Shown here: positions 1 through 7,685 of the stretch, in pieces
Position numbering within the stretch: position 1 is the first letter of the stretch
How the letters are laid out: every line of letters starts with the position of its first letter
Source: Streptomyces deccanensis
Lineage (GTDB): Bacteria > Actinomycetota > Actinomycetes > Streptomycetales > Streptomycetaceae
DNA length: 64,000 nt
Assembly: GCF_022385335.1 (NCBI RefSeq)
Contig: NZ_CP092431.1
Coordinates: 4,278,001-4,342,000 of the forward strand
Direction: 5' to 3'
Notes under the pieces: model-generated
Seen by the model: only the letters and a program-made list of their open reading frames with translations
Told to the model about the DNA's origin: nothing
The model's database searches: none
Program-made: the position numbers and the translations under genes

Positions 1-64
1 GGCGCCGGATGTCGGCGCGCAGCTCGCTGCTGACCGTGGTGGTCTGGTCGTCGGCACTGCTCAC
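1..64 (-). CDS. ppc: Phosphoenolpyruvate carboxylase, N-terminal fragment (runs off the window start)
   Basis: Only the first 21 codons are present, reading from a GTG at 62-64 towards the window edge. The peptide begins MSSADDQTTTVSSELRADIR, which I recognise as the start of Streptomyces PEP carboxylase; the enzyme carboxylates phosphoenolpyruvate to oxaloacetate in the cytoplasm to refill the TCA cycle. An AAGGAG ribosome binding site lies about 8 bases upstream of the GTG and decides the start. It is divergent from the desaturase gene, as I recall for the S. coelicolor SCO3127 region. The call rests on a short N-terminus plus position, so it is good but not certain. Confidence 0.7.
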   Translation of the reverse strand, partial: MSSADDQTTTVSSELRADIRR

Positions 65-343
65 AGGTGCGGCTCCTTGCAGTGTTGAAGCTCGGCTGAG
101 GGGAACCCGGGTGGGGGCCCGGCGGTCTGGGCCGCGGTGTGTGGCCCGGCGGCCGGGCAGGATTCAGAGCGGACCGCGCTGTCCGAACGAGTCCAAGGAT
201 AGGCGGCCACCTGGGCGCCCCCGGCGACGGGTGCCACTTGTGCGGCACTGAGTGCCACCTGTCCATCGAGCCCGCCCGTTACACCTGGGACGCGCAGACA
301 GTGGGCTCTTGCCGCCCGGCACCGCGCTGCCATACTTACGATG

Positions 344-365
344 CCGTAGGTTACGGAACCGTAGG
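344..365. promoter_or_regulatory. Overlapping palindromes, probable TetR operator for the desaturase operon
   Basis: Two interlocked inverted repeats are seen: CCGTA-GGT-TACGG at 344-356 and TACGG-AA-CCGTA at 352-363; CCGTAGG is also directly repeated at 344-350 and 359-365. The array lies 84 bases before the desaturase start. A possible promoter (TTGCCG at 309-314, CATACT at 331-336, 16-bp spacer) sits just upstream, so a bound protein would cover the transcription start region. The natural candidate is the TetR-type regulator co-transcribed with the desaturase. Apart from this, the 65-448 gap shows nothing gene-like. Confidence 0.55.
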
Positions 366-448
366 GAAAGCCGTCAGGTATCCCCCGCACGCTGTTGCCG
401 TAGGCACCTCCCCCCTCTCTCCATCCTCGACCCCCCAGGGGACGCCCC

Positions 449-1480
449 ATGAGCTCAAGGTCCGATGTGATCGAAGACGCGCCGAATGCGACAGGTTCTC
501 CAGGCTCCGCAGCGACCGACTCCCCCGCGCCGTCGGCCACGCTGGGCGGCGAGCAGAAGCGTTCGATCGAGCAGATCACCCTGCTCCTCTTCATCATCGT
601 CCCGTTCCTGGCGCTCCTCGCGGCCGTGCCGCTGGCCTGGGGCTGGGGCGTGAGCTGGCTGGATCTCGGCCTGCTGGTGTTCTTCTACTACTTGGGCTGC
701 CACGGCATCACGATCGGTTTCCACCGGCACTTCACGCACGGTTCGTTCAAGGCCAAGCGCCCGCTGAAGATCGCGCTGGCGATCGCCGGTTCGATGGCGG
801 TCGAGGGTCCGCTGGTGCGCTGGGTGGCCGACCACCGCAAGCACCACAAGTTCTCCGACGCCGAGGGCGACCCGCACTCGCCGTGGCGGTTCGGCGAGAC
901 GCTCCCCGCACTGCTGAAGGGCCTGTGGTGGGCGCACATCGGCTGGATGTTCGACGAGGAGCAGACCCCTCAGGAGAAGTACGCGCCGGACCTGATCAAG
1001 GACCCCGCGCTGCGCGCGATCTCGCGCCAGTTCATCTACTGGACGATGCTCTCCCTCGCCCTCCCGCCCCTGATCGGCGGCCTGGTGACGATGTCCTGGT
1101 GGGGCGCGTTCACCGCGTTCTTCTGGGGCTCGCTCGTCCGGGTGGCCCTGCTGCACCACGTGACCTGGTCGATCAACTCGATCTGCCACGCGGTCGGCAA
1201 GCGGCCCTTCAAGTCCCGCGACCGCTCCGGCAACGTCTGGTGGCTGGCTGTCCTCTCGTGCGGCGAGTCCTGGCACAACCTTCACCACGCCGACCCCACC
1301 TCCGCCCGGCACGGGGTGGAGCGCGGCCAGCTGGACTCCTCCGCTCGGCTGATCCGGTGGTTCGAGGTGTTCGGCTGGGCGTACGACGTCCGCTGGCCGT
1401 CACGCTCGCGTATCGATTCCAGGCGCAAGACGGGTGAGGAAGGCTCCGAAGCCCGGAAGGCGTCCGCCGAGGCGGCATGA
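449..1480 (+). CDS. Acyl-CoA / fatty acid desaturase (membrane di-iron, delta-9 type)
   Basis: Protein of 343 residues. It carries the three histidine clusters of integral-membrane desaturases: HRHFTH at about 92-97, HRKHH at 129-133 and HNLHH at 276-280, which bind the di-iron centre. Hydrophobic segments lie at about 44-62, 68-86 and 185-235. The family introduces a cis double bond into saturated acyl chains using O2 and an electron donor, tuning membrane fluidity. The ATG at 449 has AGGGGA upstream. Its stop overlaps the ATG of the following TetR gene (ATGA at 1477-1480), so the two are translationally coupled. Residues 1-40 are a low-complexity Ser/Ala/Pro extension, probably a cytoplasmic tail. 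Transcription is probably governed by the palindromes at 344-365. Confidence 0.92.
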   Translation: MSSRSDVIEDAPNATGSPGSAATDSPAPSATLGGEQKRSIEQITLLLFIIVPFLALLAAVPLAWGWGVSWLDLGLLVFFYYLGCHGITIGFHRHFTHGSFKAKRPLKIALAIAGSMAVEGPLVRWVADHRKHHKFSDAEGDPHSPWRFGETLPALLKGLWWAHIGWMFDEEQTPQEKYAPDLIKDPALRAISRQFIYWTMLSLALPPLIGGLVTMSWWGAFTAFFWGSLVRVALLHHVTWSINSICHAVGKRPFKSRDRSGNVWWLAVLSCGESWHNLHHADPTSARHGVERGQLDSSARLIRWFEVFGWAYDVRWPSRSRIDSRRKTGEEGSEARKASAEAA

Positions 1481-2154
1481 TTGACGCCGTGGCGACCGAC
1501 TCCAGCAGCACCCCGAGCAATGACAAGCCGCGGCGTGTTCGCCGCACCCGGATGACGGGCGCCGAGCGCCGGGCGCAGCTGCTGGAGGTCGGGCGCGCCC
1601 TCTTCGCCGCCAAGGGCTTCGAGGCGACGTCGGTGGAGGAGATCGCGGCGAAGGCCGGGGTGTCGAAGCCGGTGGTGTACGAGCACTTCGGCGGCAAGGA
1701 AGGGCTGTACGCGGTGGTGGTGGACCGTGAGATGAGCCGGCTGATGGACATGGTGACCAGTTCGCTGACGGCCGGGCACCCGCGTGAACTGCTGGAACAG
1801 GCCGCGTTCGCGCTCCTCGACTTCATCGAGGAGTACACGGACGGTTTCCGCATCCTGGTCCGCGACTCCCCGATCCCGCAGTCCACGGGTTCCTTCGCGT
1901 CCCTCATCTCCGACATCGCCACGCAGGTGGAGGACATTCTCGGCCGCGAGTTCAAGAGCCGCGGCTTCGACCCGAAGCTCGCGCCGCTGTACGCGCAGGC
2001 GCTGGTCGGCATGGTCGCCCTGACCGGCCAGTGGTGGCTGGATGTCCGCCGGCCGAAGAAGGCGGAGGTGGCGGCGCATCTGGTGAACCTGGCGTGGCAC
2101 GGGCTGGACGGCCTCAACCAGAAGCCCCGCCTGATCGGCCACCGGAAGTTTTGA
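1477..2154 (+). CDS. TetR/AcrR family transcriptional regulator
   Basis: Protein of 225 residues with an N-terminal TetR helix-turn-helix at about 27-73 (ALFAAKGFEATSVEEIAAKAG and then VSKPVVYEHFGGKEGLY), followed by an all-helical ligand-binding domain that includes a conserved actinobacterial segment with an FRILVRDSP motif. The start ATG overlaps the desaturase stop by 4 bases. Coupling to a fatty acid desaturase suggests a lipid-sensing autoregulator of that gene; this is inferred from position, and the ligand is unknown. The next 226 bases hold a repeat element and no gene. Confidence 0.9.
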   Translation: MIDAVATDSSSTPSNDKPRRVRRTRMTGAERRAQLLEVGRALFAAKGFEATSVEEIAAKAGVSKPVVYEHFGGKEGLYAVVVDREMSRLMDMVTSSLTAGHPRELLEQAAFALLDFIEEYTDGFRILVRDSPIPQSTGSFASLISDIATQVEDILGREFKSRGFDPKLAPLYAQALVGMVALTGQWWLDVRRPKKAEVAAHLVNLAWHGLDGLNQKPRLIGHRKF

Positions 2155-2201
2155 GCCGGGGGGTGCGTGGGGGGTGCCTGTTTCGTCGCCGGGTGCGGCC
2201 C

Positions 2202-2342
2202 GGTGGGGCTTCTCGCGCAGTTCCCCGCGCCCCTGAAAAGCAGGGGCTGCGCCCCGTGCTTTTCAGGCCCGCAGGGCCGGTCTTTCAGGCCCGCAGGGCC
2301 TGGTCTTTCAGGGGCGCGGGGAACTGCGCGAGAAGCCCCACC
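2202..2342. repeat. Mosaic inverted-repeat element, two-armed copy
   Basis: Two perfect 37-bp inverted arms (2202-2238 and 2306-2342) end in GGTGGGGCTTCTCGCGCAG and its complement. Between them are an AAAAGCAGGGGC/GCCCCGTGCTTTT hairpin (about 2236-2263) and two copies of a GGCCC-GCA-GGGCC hairpin, each preceded by TTTCA. A C-rich tail (GCACCCG repeats) continues to about 2378, next to the glycosyltransferase stop. It lies between convergent genes (TetR + and glycosyltransferase -), so it may act as a bidirectional terminator, but its length and modularity exceed a simple terminator. Related copies occur at seven other places in the window. Confidence 0.9.
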
Positions 2343-2380
2343 GGAGCCGCACCCGCCGACGCACCCGCACCCCCGAGCTA

Positions 2381-4468
2381 TTAGGCGCCCCCGTCCACAT
2401 CCTTCGCACTGAGCGCCAGCTCGTTGTTCACGGTGAAGTACGGCCGCACCCGCGTCACCCCCCGCTCCCCGTGCTCGAACACCTGCCCAGGCACCACATC
2501 CGTCTTCCGCCGCTCGACCACATCACCCCCGATGCGGCCCACCGGCACATCCCCCAGCCGCAGATCCCACAGATCGTGCTCGACACTCCGCCGAGCCATC
2601 AGCTCGGCGTACGGAACGGTGAACCGGAACCCCCGCTCCCCCACGGCCCGCGCGGCCACCGTGAAGTCGTACGCGCTGTCGGCCCGGGACACCACACGCA
2701 CCACGGCTCCCTCCCCGACACCGGCGGCCAGGGGCTCGGCGTCTCCCAGGACCGTTCCGGTCACGGTCACCGCCCCCTCCCCCACCTCGACCGCGTCGAT
2801 CTCCGCGTGCGCGGGCCGCAGCCACGTCCGCAGGGCGAGGAACCCGTCGACGGTGGGGTACGGGATCCACGCCCCGACCCCCCTTTCGTCGACGCGCGGG
2901 GCCTGTCCGACCAGCGCGGCCTGTTCCACCAGCCGTGCGCCCAGCCGCACCCGTTTGTCGGTGCCGCGCGGCGCGACGTAGCAGTCCCAGCGGCCCTCGG
3001 CGAGGGTGTGCTCGGCGGGGTGCAGGGTCGCCCGCGCCACGGTGTCCGGCGCGTCGGCACTCGGCAGCAGCGGCACCCTGACCTGCCGTTTGCCGGGGTC
3101 GCGGCGCAGGCGGGCGATGAATTCGAGGGGCCCGGACGGCAGCTCGGCCAGGTCGAGGAGGACGGTGAGGCCGCCGTCGCCGGTGGCGCGGGCGTGCGCG
3201 GTGGGCGTGGGAGCGCTCCCGTCGGCCTCGGCGGCGGGGGCGGCCTTGGTGGGGCGGGGCCGGACGGCGAGGGCGGCGAGTCGTTTCAGCCGGGCGGCGG
3301 CGTCCCATCGGCGGCGCCGGGAGCCGGAGAGCTCCGCGAAGAGGGCCTCGTAGCGGTGGGCGATGACGGCCGGGGCGTAGGTCTCGGCCTTGGTGAGGGC
3401 CGCCTTGCCGAGCCGTGCGCGCAGGGCCTCGTCGGTGACGACGCGGTTCAGCGCGTCGGCGTAGGCGTCGACGTCACCGTCGAGCGGGACGAGGATGCCG
3501 TCCTCGCCGTGGGTGATGATCTCGCCGGGTCCGTGCGGGCAGTCCGTGGCGACGACCGGCACTCCGCAGTGCATGGCCTCGACGATGGTCATGCCGAAGG
3601 ACTCCATGTCGGAGGAGACGGCGGCGACGGCGCCCTTGGCCCATTCGGTCTCGATCGGGGAGACCGCTCCCATGAGGAACACCCGGTCGTGCAGTCCGAG
3701 CCGGTCGATCAGCTCGCGCAGGTTCTCCTTCTGCGGGCCGCGTCCGTAGATCCGCAGGGTCCAGCCGGGGTGGTCTGCGGCGACCTTGGCGAAGGCGTTC
3801 ACCAGCCGGTCGTACCGCTTGATGGGGATGAGCCGGCCGGCGGCGACGATGACCCGGGAGTCGAGGGTGGAGCGTTGGACGGCGGGGGCCTGGACCCCGT
3901 TGGGGACGCACACGATGGTGGTGCGGACGTCGGGCAGGGCTGCGCGGTACTGGGCGGCGTCGGCCTCGGAGACGGTGACGTAGGCGTCGAGGCCGCCGAT
4001 CGCCTGGTTCTGGTTGCTCCGCAGCGGTTCGCTGTACTGGTCGAGGCTGAGGTGTTCCTGGCCGACCCTCAGATAGTGGCGCCGGCCGTCGCGGGCGAGG
4101 TAGCCGTTGAGGTCGGGGCGTGTGGCGATGACGACGTCGGCCTGCGTGTCGGCGAGGAAGCCGCCGATGCGTTCGTCCTGGAGGCCGGTGTAGGGCAGGT
4201 TCCCCGTGGCCCCCGTGTACGGGAACATCGTGCCGGGCCGCTGGGTCAGCGGGTGGTCGCCCTCGTATCCGGGGCTGCCGTCGCGCAGGTCGATCAGCGA
4301 GGTCAGACGGACGCGCGGGTCGAACGGGAGGGCCGGTTCGTCGCGGGAACGGTGGACGCTGACGACCTCCACGTCGTGCCGTTCGGCGAACGCGGCGGAC
4401 AGGTTGGCGGTCGAGCGGATCGTGCCTCCGATGCCGAAGGCGTTGTTGATCAGGAACGCGATCTTCAT
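2381..4468 (-). CDS. GT4-type glycosyltransferase with C-terminal beta-rich extension
   Basis: Protein of 695 residues. Residues 1-380 form a GT-B glycosyltransferase of family GT4: N-terminal GIGGTIRS loop, the VAAGRLIPIKRYD segment that opens the C-terminal Rossmann domain (about 208-220), and the nucleotide-sugar site FGMTIVEAMHCG (about 290) with its E-x7-E pair. Residues 400-695 form a separate region of repeated beta-like stretches that I do not recognise. No signal peptide or membrane helix is evident, so it is probably cytoplasmic and acts on envelope or teichoic-type polymers; the substrate cannot be read. The ATG at 4466-4468 has AGGGGGA upstream. A convincing promoter lies at 4559-4587. 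The gene stands alone, with convergent neighbours at its 3' end. Confidence 0.85.
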   Translation of the reverse strand: MKIAFLINNAFGIGGTIRSTANLSAAFAERHDVEVVSVHRSRDEPALPFDPRVRLTSLIDLRDGSPGYEGDHPLTQRPGTMFPYTGATGNLPYTGLQDERIGGFLADTQADVVIATRPDLNGYLARDGRRHYLRVGQEHLSLDQYSEPLRSNQNQAIGGLDAYVTVSEADAAQYRAALPDVRTTIVCVPNGVQAPAVQRSTLDSRVIVAAGRLIPIKRYDRLVNAFAKVAADHPGWTLRIYGRGPQKENLRELIDRLGLHDRVFLMGAVSPIETEWAKGAVAAVSSDMESFGMTIVEAMHCGVPVVATDCPHGPGEIITHGEDGILVPLDGDVDAYADALNRVVTDEALRARLGKAALTKAETYAPAVIAHRYEALFAELSGSRRRRWDAAARLKRLAALAVRPRPTKAAPAAEADGSAPTPTAHARATGDGGLTVLLDLAELPSGPLEFIARLRRDPGKRQVRVPLLPSADAPDTVARATLHPAEHTLAEGRWDCYVAPRGTDKRVRLGARLVEQAALVGQAPRVDERGVGAWIPYPTVDGFLALRTWLRPAHAEIDAVEVGEGAVTVTGTVLGDAEPLAAGVGEGAVVRVVSRADSAYDFTVAARAVGERGFRFTVPYAELMARRSVEHDLWDLRLGDVPVGRIGGDVVERRKTDVVPGQVFEHGERGVTRVRPYFTVNNELALSAKDVDGGA

Positions 4469-4558
4469 ATGTTTTTCCCCCTGGTGACCCGCCCGGGCGC
4501 GGGCGGCATCGCGCCCGCACCCCCTGGCGGTCAGGCATGGGGTGCGCGCGGGCGCGGC

Positions 4559-4587
4559 TATATACGCGATACGTGGTCGACAATCAA
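4559..4587 (-). promoter_or_regulatory. Probable sigma-70-type (HrdB) promoter of the glycosyltransferase
   Basis: On the minus strand, TTGATT (4587-4582) and TATATA (4564-4559) are separated by 17 bases. Transcription would start near 4552, giving an untranslated leader of about 84 bases before the ATG at 4468. The site stands out from the surrounding GC-rich DNA. Confidence 0.6.
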
Positions 4588-4960
4588 GAAATGAATGATT
4601 CGGCGCAGCGGAAATCGGCCGACCGGGGAATCCGCACGGAGATACGCGGAGCGAAATCCCGACCGGACGACAAAAAGCCTATGTGGCGCGCGTCACAAAC
4701 CCCGTCAAGCGCGCCGAGCGGCTCAGCAAGTGCTCACTGGCCCAGATCCCCCCTGGTCACAGCACGGAATCCCACTTCCCCTAACTACCGGCGGGAGACA
4801 TCAAAAAGTGAACTGAGAATATATCCTTAACAAACGAAAGCCAAAGAACAATATCAGCCACACCACACCGGAGCCCCCAGAGCGGCAGCCGAGCACGGAA
4901 TACAAAACTCCGTTTCAGTCACGGAATTTCGAACGATCCGGTGGGCAGCGGGACCCGTTT
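4588..4960. other. AT-richer non-coding gap
   Basis: About 370 bases with clearly lower GC than the surroundings, including runs such as AATATATCC near 4818 and AACAAACGAAAG near 4829. A plus-strand frame (4537-4830) is open but has no ribosome binding site and a composition unlike a Streptomyces protein, so I see no gene. The gap may be remnant or acquired DNA between the glycosyltransferase promoter and the repeat that truncates the VOC gene. Confidence 0.5.
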
Positions 4961-5045
4961 CCGCGCCCCGTCAGGGGCGCGGGGAACTGCGCGAGAAGCC
5001 CCACCGCCCCGCACCCTCACAACGACCCCCGACCCGGTGGTGCGC
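4961..5045. repeat. Mosaic inverted-repeat element, one-armed copy with tail
   Basis: CCGCGCCCC-GTCA-GGGGCGCGG forms a short hairpin at 4961-4982 and the canonical arm continues to CCCCACC at 5005. A tail of the type seen beside other copies (reading GTTG...GGTGCGG on the minus strand) extends to about 5045, where VOC-coding sequence begins. The second full arm is absent. Confidence 0.8.
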
Positions 5046-5273
5046 GTGGCGCACTCGCAGCCCGGGGTGGGCCTTCTTCGGTGGCCGGAATCCCGGCTCC
5101 GCCCCAAGGTGCAGCACCACGTCCCCCGCGGCGAACCAGCATCCTCCCCGTACGGCGAGCGCGGGCGGCTTCTGGATCTCGGCCATACCGAGGACGCCGA
5201 CGTAGTACGCCCGGAGCCGGTCCTCCGTGCCGGGCGGGGCGGCGAGCAGGACGTGGTCGACGGCGGTGATCAT
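4971..5273 (-). pseudogene. VOC (glyoxalase-like) protein, C-terminus lost at a repeat junction
   Basis: The frame starts MITAVDHVLLAAPPGTED and reads like a normal VOC-family metalloenzyme up to about residue 73 (AEPGFRPPKKAHPGLRV). It then runs through repeat tail and arm sequence (ending GRWGFSRSSPRP) to a stop at 4971-4973. A typical relative continues for another 45-50 residues containing the second half of the fold and a metal-ligand glutamate. Its ATG overlaps the tam stop (ATGA at 5270-5273), so it was translated with tam. About 100 residues remain, of which the last 25 or so are not homologous. Loss of function is inferred from the truncation; a new function for the stub cannot be excluded. 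Confidence 0.75.
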
Positions 5274-6088
5274 CGGGCCGTGGCCGGCTTGTGGGCGATG
5301 GTGAAGATGCGGCGGAACGGGAACGGGGTGCCGTGGGGCGTGGGCGGGTACGCCTCGCGCAGGGCCGTGCGGTACTCGGCGACGAAGGGGGCCGCGTCCG
5401 GGCCCAGTTCGGTGAGGATCGGGCGTAGCCCCGTGCCCTTGACCCAGTCGAGCACCGGGTCCTCGCCCTGGAGGAGGTGGACGTACGTCGTCTCCCACGC
5501 GTCCACCTCGCAGCCGAGGTCGGCGAGGGCGGCGTGGTAGTCGACGGGCGCGTGGACCGCGTCGTCGTGGCGGAGGACCGTGCCGAGGCGGTCCTTCCAG
5601 CGGGCGGAGTGCGCCAGTTCGCGCATGAGGCGGTGGCTCGGCGAGTCGAAGTTCCCGGGGACCTGGAAGGCGAAGGTGCCGCCGGGGGCGAGCGCGTCGA
5701 TCCAGGCGGGGAAGCGGTCGAGATGTCCGGGCACCCACTGGAACGTGGCGTTGCTGACGATCAGGTCGTACGACTCCGGGGGCACCCAGGTGCGGACGTC
5801 CGCCGCGGCGAAGTCGATACCGCCGCCGCCCGGGGTGGGCCCCTCGTGGTCGGCCCGGGCGCGGTCGAGCATCTCGGGCGAGTTGTCGTATCCGGTGATG
5901 CGCGCGGTGGGCCAGCGGTCGGCGAGGAGCCGGGTGACGTTGCCGGGGCCGCAGCCGAGGTCGGCGACGCGGGGGTGCGTGGCGGGCGGGTCGGGAATGT
6001 GGGCGAGCAGGTCCACGAAGGCGCGGGCGCGGTGCCCGGCGTGCCGCAGGTACTGCTGGGGGTCCCAGGTGGGCGTGGTGGGTTTCAT
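5270..6088 (-). CDS. tam: Trans-aconitate 2-methyltransferase
   Basis: SAM-dependent class I methyltransferase of 272 residues. Motif I VADLGCGPGNVT lies near residue 40, followed by GYDNSPEMLDRA and, near 105, IVSNATFQWVPGH. The combination DLGCGPGN, SNA..FQWV and RRIFTIAHKP near the C-terminus is typical of Tam, which methylates trans-aconitate, a by-product that inhibits aconitase. I chose the ATG at 6086-6088; an in-frame GTG at 6107-6109 would add seven residues. The gene is divergent from a MarR-type regulator with paired operators between them, the arrangement of the S. coelicolor TamR system that responds to citrate and aconitate under oxidative stress. The truncated VOC gene follows by overlap. 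Confidence 0.88.
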   Translation of the reverse strand: MKPTTPTWDPQQYLRHAGHRARAFVDLLAHIPDPPATHPRVADLGCGPGNVTRLLADRWPTARITGYDNSPEMLDRARADHEGPTPGGGGIDFAAADVRTWVPPESYDLIVSNATFQWVPGHLDRFPAWIDALAPGGTFAFQVPGNFDSPSHRLMRELAHSARWKDRLGTVLRHDDAVHAPVDYHAALADLGCEVDAWETTYVHLLQGEDPVLDWVKGTGLRPILTELGPDAAPFVAEYRTALREAYPPTPHGTPFPFRRIFTIAHKPATAR

Positions 6089-6110
6089 GGCCCCACTTTC
6101 GACCCGCACT

Positions 6111-6158
6111 TATCTCGAAGTCAAGAGACTTGGCCCTAATCATCTCGACATCAAGAGA
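6111..6158. promoter_or_regulatory. Paired TamR-type (MarR family) operators
   Basis: Two near-identical 18-mers, TATCTCGAAGTCAAGAGA (6111-6128) and CATCTCGACATCAAGAGA (6141-6158), lie 30 bases apart, about three helical turns, on the same DNA face. Each is an imperfect palindrome (TCTCGA..TCAAGAGA). They fill the 103-bp gap between tam and the MarR gene and probably repress both. The form matches the CTTGA..TCAAG core of many MarR operators. Confidence 0.8.
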
Positions 6159-6191
6159 CTTCACGTCGACACAACCACTACACTGATCGTC

Positions 6192-6689
6192 ATGGAGGAC
6201 GAGGTCGATCGGCTGGTCGCAGCGTGGCGCCGGGAGCGCCCCGACCTCGACGTGGAGCCGCTGGAAGTACTGAGCCGGGTGAGCAGACTGGCCCGGCACC
6301 TGGATCGCGCGCGCCGGCTGGCGTTCGCCGAGCACCAGCTGGAGCCGTGGGAGTTCGACGTGCTGACGGCGCTGCGGCGGGCCGGGAACCCGTACCAGCT
6401 CTCGCCCGGTCAGCTGCTGACGCAGACGCTGGTGACGTCGGGCACGATGACCAACCGCATCGACCGGCTCACGAAGAAGGGCCTGGTCGAGCGGCTGCCC
6501 GACCCCAGTGACCGCCGGGGCGTGCTCGTCCGGCTCACGCACGAGGGCCGGGACCGGGCGGACCAGGCGCTCGCCGGGCTGCTCGACCAGGAACGCGCGA
6601 TCCTGGCCGAACTGTCCCGCACCCAGCGCGGCGAACTGGCGGGCCTGCTACGCCAGTTGACCGCCCCGTTCGACAACATCCCCGGCTAG
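6192..6689 (+). CDS. tamR: MarR family regulator of tam (TamR-like)
   Basis: Protein of 165 residues with an N-terminal helical arm, a winged helix-turn-helix at about 70-125 (LTQTLVTSGTMTNRIDRLTKKG, then DPSDRRGVLVRLT as the wing) and C-terminal dimer helices. The long N-terminal extension (VDRLVAAWRRERPDLD) is a feature of the PecS/TamR subgroup. The ATG at 6192 follows a short untranslated region right after the second operator. Divergent placement from tam and two operators between them support TamR, which de-represses when citrate or aconitates accumulate. The 3' end overlaps the convergent response-regulator gene by 42 bases. Confidence 0.87.
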   Translation: MEDEVDRLVAAWRRERPDLDVEPLEVLSRVSRLARHLDRARRLAFAEHQLEPWEFDVLTALRRAGNPYQLSPGQLLTQTLVTSGTMTNRIDRLTKKGLVERLPDPSDRRGVLVRLTHEGRDRADQALAGLLDQERAILAELSRTQRGELAGLLRQLTAPFDNIPG

Positions 6690-7424
6690 GTCCACGGGCC
6701 CGACCCCGGCCCGGCGCGCGAGGGCGACCGCGGCGAGGGTGGAGTGCACGCCCAGTTTTCCGAGGACGTTCTGCATATGCGTGCGGACGGTGTGCGGGGA
6801 GAGGAACAGGCGCTCGGCGACGGCCTTGCGCCCCAGTCCCGCCACCATGCACCGGAGCACTTCCCGCTCACGCGGGGTGAGGGACTCGACGAGCCGCTCG
6901 CTCTCCGTGCGGTGCTTGCGCGCGGCGGTCAACTCCCGCAGGACGCCCGTGAGCAGCGCGGGCGGCAGATGCGTCTCCTCGCGGAGCACGCCCCGGATGA
7001 CGGTGAGCAGCCGGGACAGCGAGCAGTCCTTGGCGACCCAGCCGGACGCGCCCGCCTGGAGGGCCAGCGCGGCCCGGCGCGGATCGTCCTTCTCGGCGAG
7101 CACGACGGTCCGTACGCTCGGCTGTCCCGAGCGGACGCCCGCGACGAGCGATATGCCGTCCACGAGGCCGTCCTCGCCGCCCTCCGGGACGGGCACGGCG
7201 GCCGGACGCGCGCCGGGGACATGGGCATGGCACCCCAGGTCGGCGTCGACCAGGAGCACGTCGAACTTGCGCCCTTCCGCCGCCGCGCGGTCCAGACAGC
7301 GCAGCGCGGCGGGGCCGCTGCCGGCCGCGGACACGTCGACGTCGGGCTCGGCGGCCAGCGCCGCCGCGAGCGACTCGGCGAAGATACGGTGGTCGTCGAC
7401 GACCAGGACTCGGATGCGAACCAC
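6648..7424 (-). CDS. LuxR-type (NarL/FixJ) response regulator, orphan
   Basis: Protein of 258 residues: receiver domain (RVLVVDDHRIFAES at the start, acidic pair DD; probable phosphoacceptor Asp in LLVDADL near 55) and a C-terminal LuxR helix-turn-helix (LTPREREVLRCM and SPHTVRTHMQNVLGKLGV, about 190-240). Between the beta-3 strand and the next helix there is an insertion of roughly 25 residues (CHAHVPGARPAAVPVPEGG) not usual in this family. I start it at the GTG 7422-7424 with GGGGG five bases upstream; the frame is open further upstream but without receiver-like sequence. No histidine kinase is adjacent. The C-terminal end overlaps the convergent tamR gene. Confidence 0.85.
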   Translation of the reverse strand: MVRIRVLVVDDHRIFAESLAAALAAEPDVDVSAAGSGPAALRCLDRAAAEGRKFDVLLVDADLGCHAHVPGARPAAVPVPEGGEDGLVDGISLVAGVRSGQPSVRTVVLAEKDDPRRAALALQAGASGWVAKDCSLSRLLTVIRGVLREETHLPPALLTGVLRELTAARKHRTESERLVESLTPREREVLRCMVAGLGRKAVAERLFLSPHTVRTHMQNVLGKLGVHSTLAAVALARRAGVGPVDLAGDVVERGGQLA

Positions 7425-7685
7425 TGAAACCCCCACTGGTCGGGGGACGACCGGCGCGCGTACGACGCCCGGAGCGTGCCCCGGTTTACACCTGGGACGG
7501 GGCGTCGCAGCCGCACGGCCGCCGCCGTGCTGAACCGCTACCCCCACTCCGGGCGTCGTACCCGACTGTCTCGCCCCCTGATCAGCACCGGCCCCCACCG
7601 GCGCTGTTCATCAGAGTAAGGCCGGGGGGCAGGAGCGGAAGCTCATTTGCAGAACTGGTTGTCCAGCGCGTTTATCGTGTGCCGC

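Noticed and set aside
2471..4594. Very long antisense frames opposite the glycosyltransferase and other genes
   Set aside because: These follow from strong third-position GC in the real genes; their proteins are Arg/Gly/Pro/Val low complexity with no motifs.
4537..4830. Open frame of 97 codons in the AT-richer gap
   Set aside because: Starts inside the glycosyltransferase promoter, lacks a ribosome binding site and codon bias.
6089..6109. Earlier GTG start for tam
   Set aside because: It would run up to the first operator and the extra residues are not family-like; the ATG at 6086-6088 gives the normal N-terminus.
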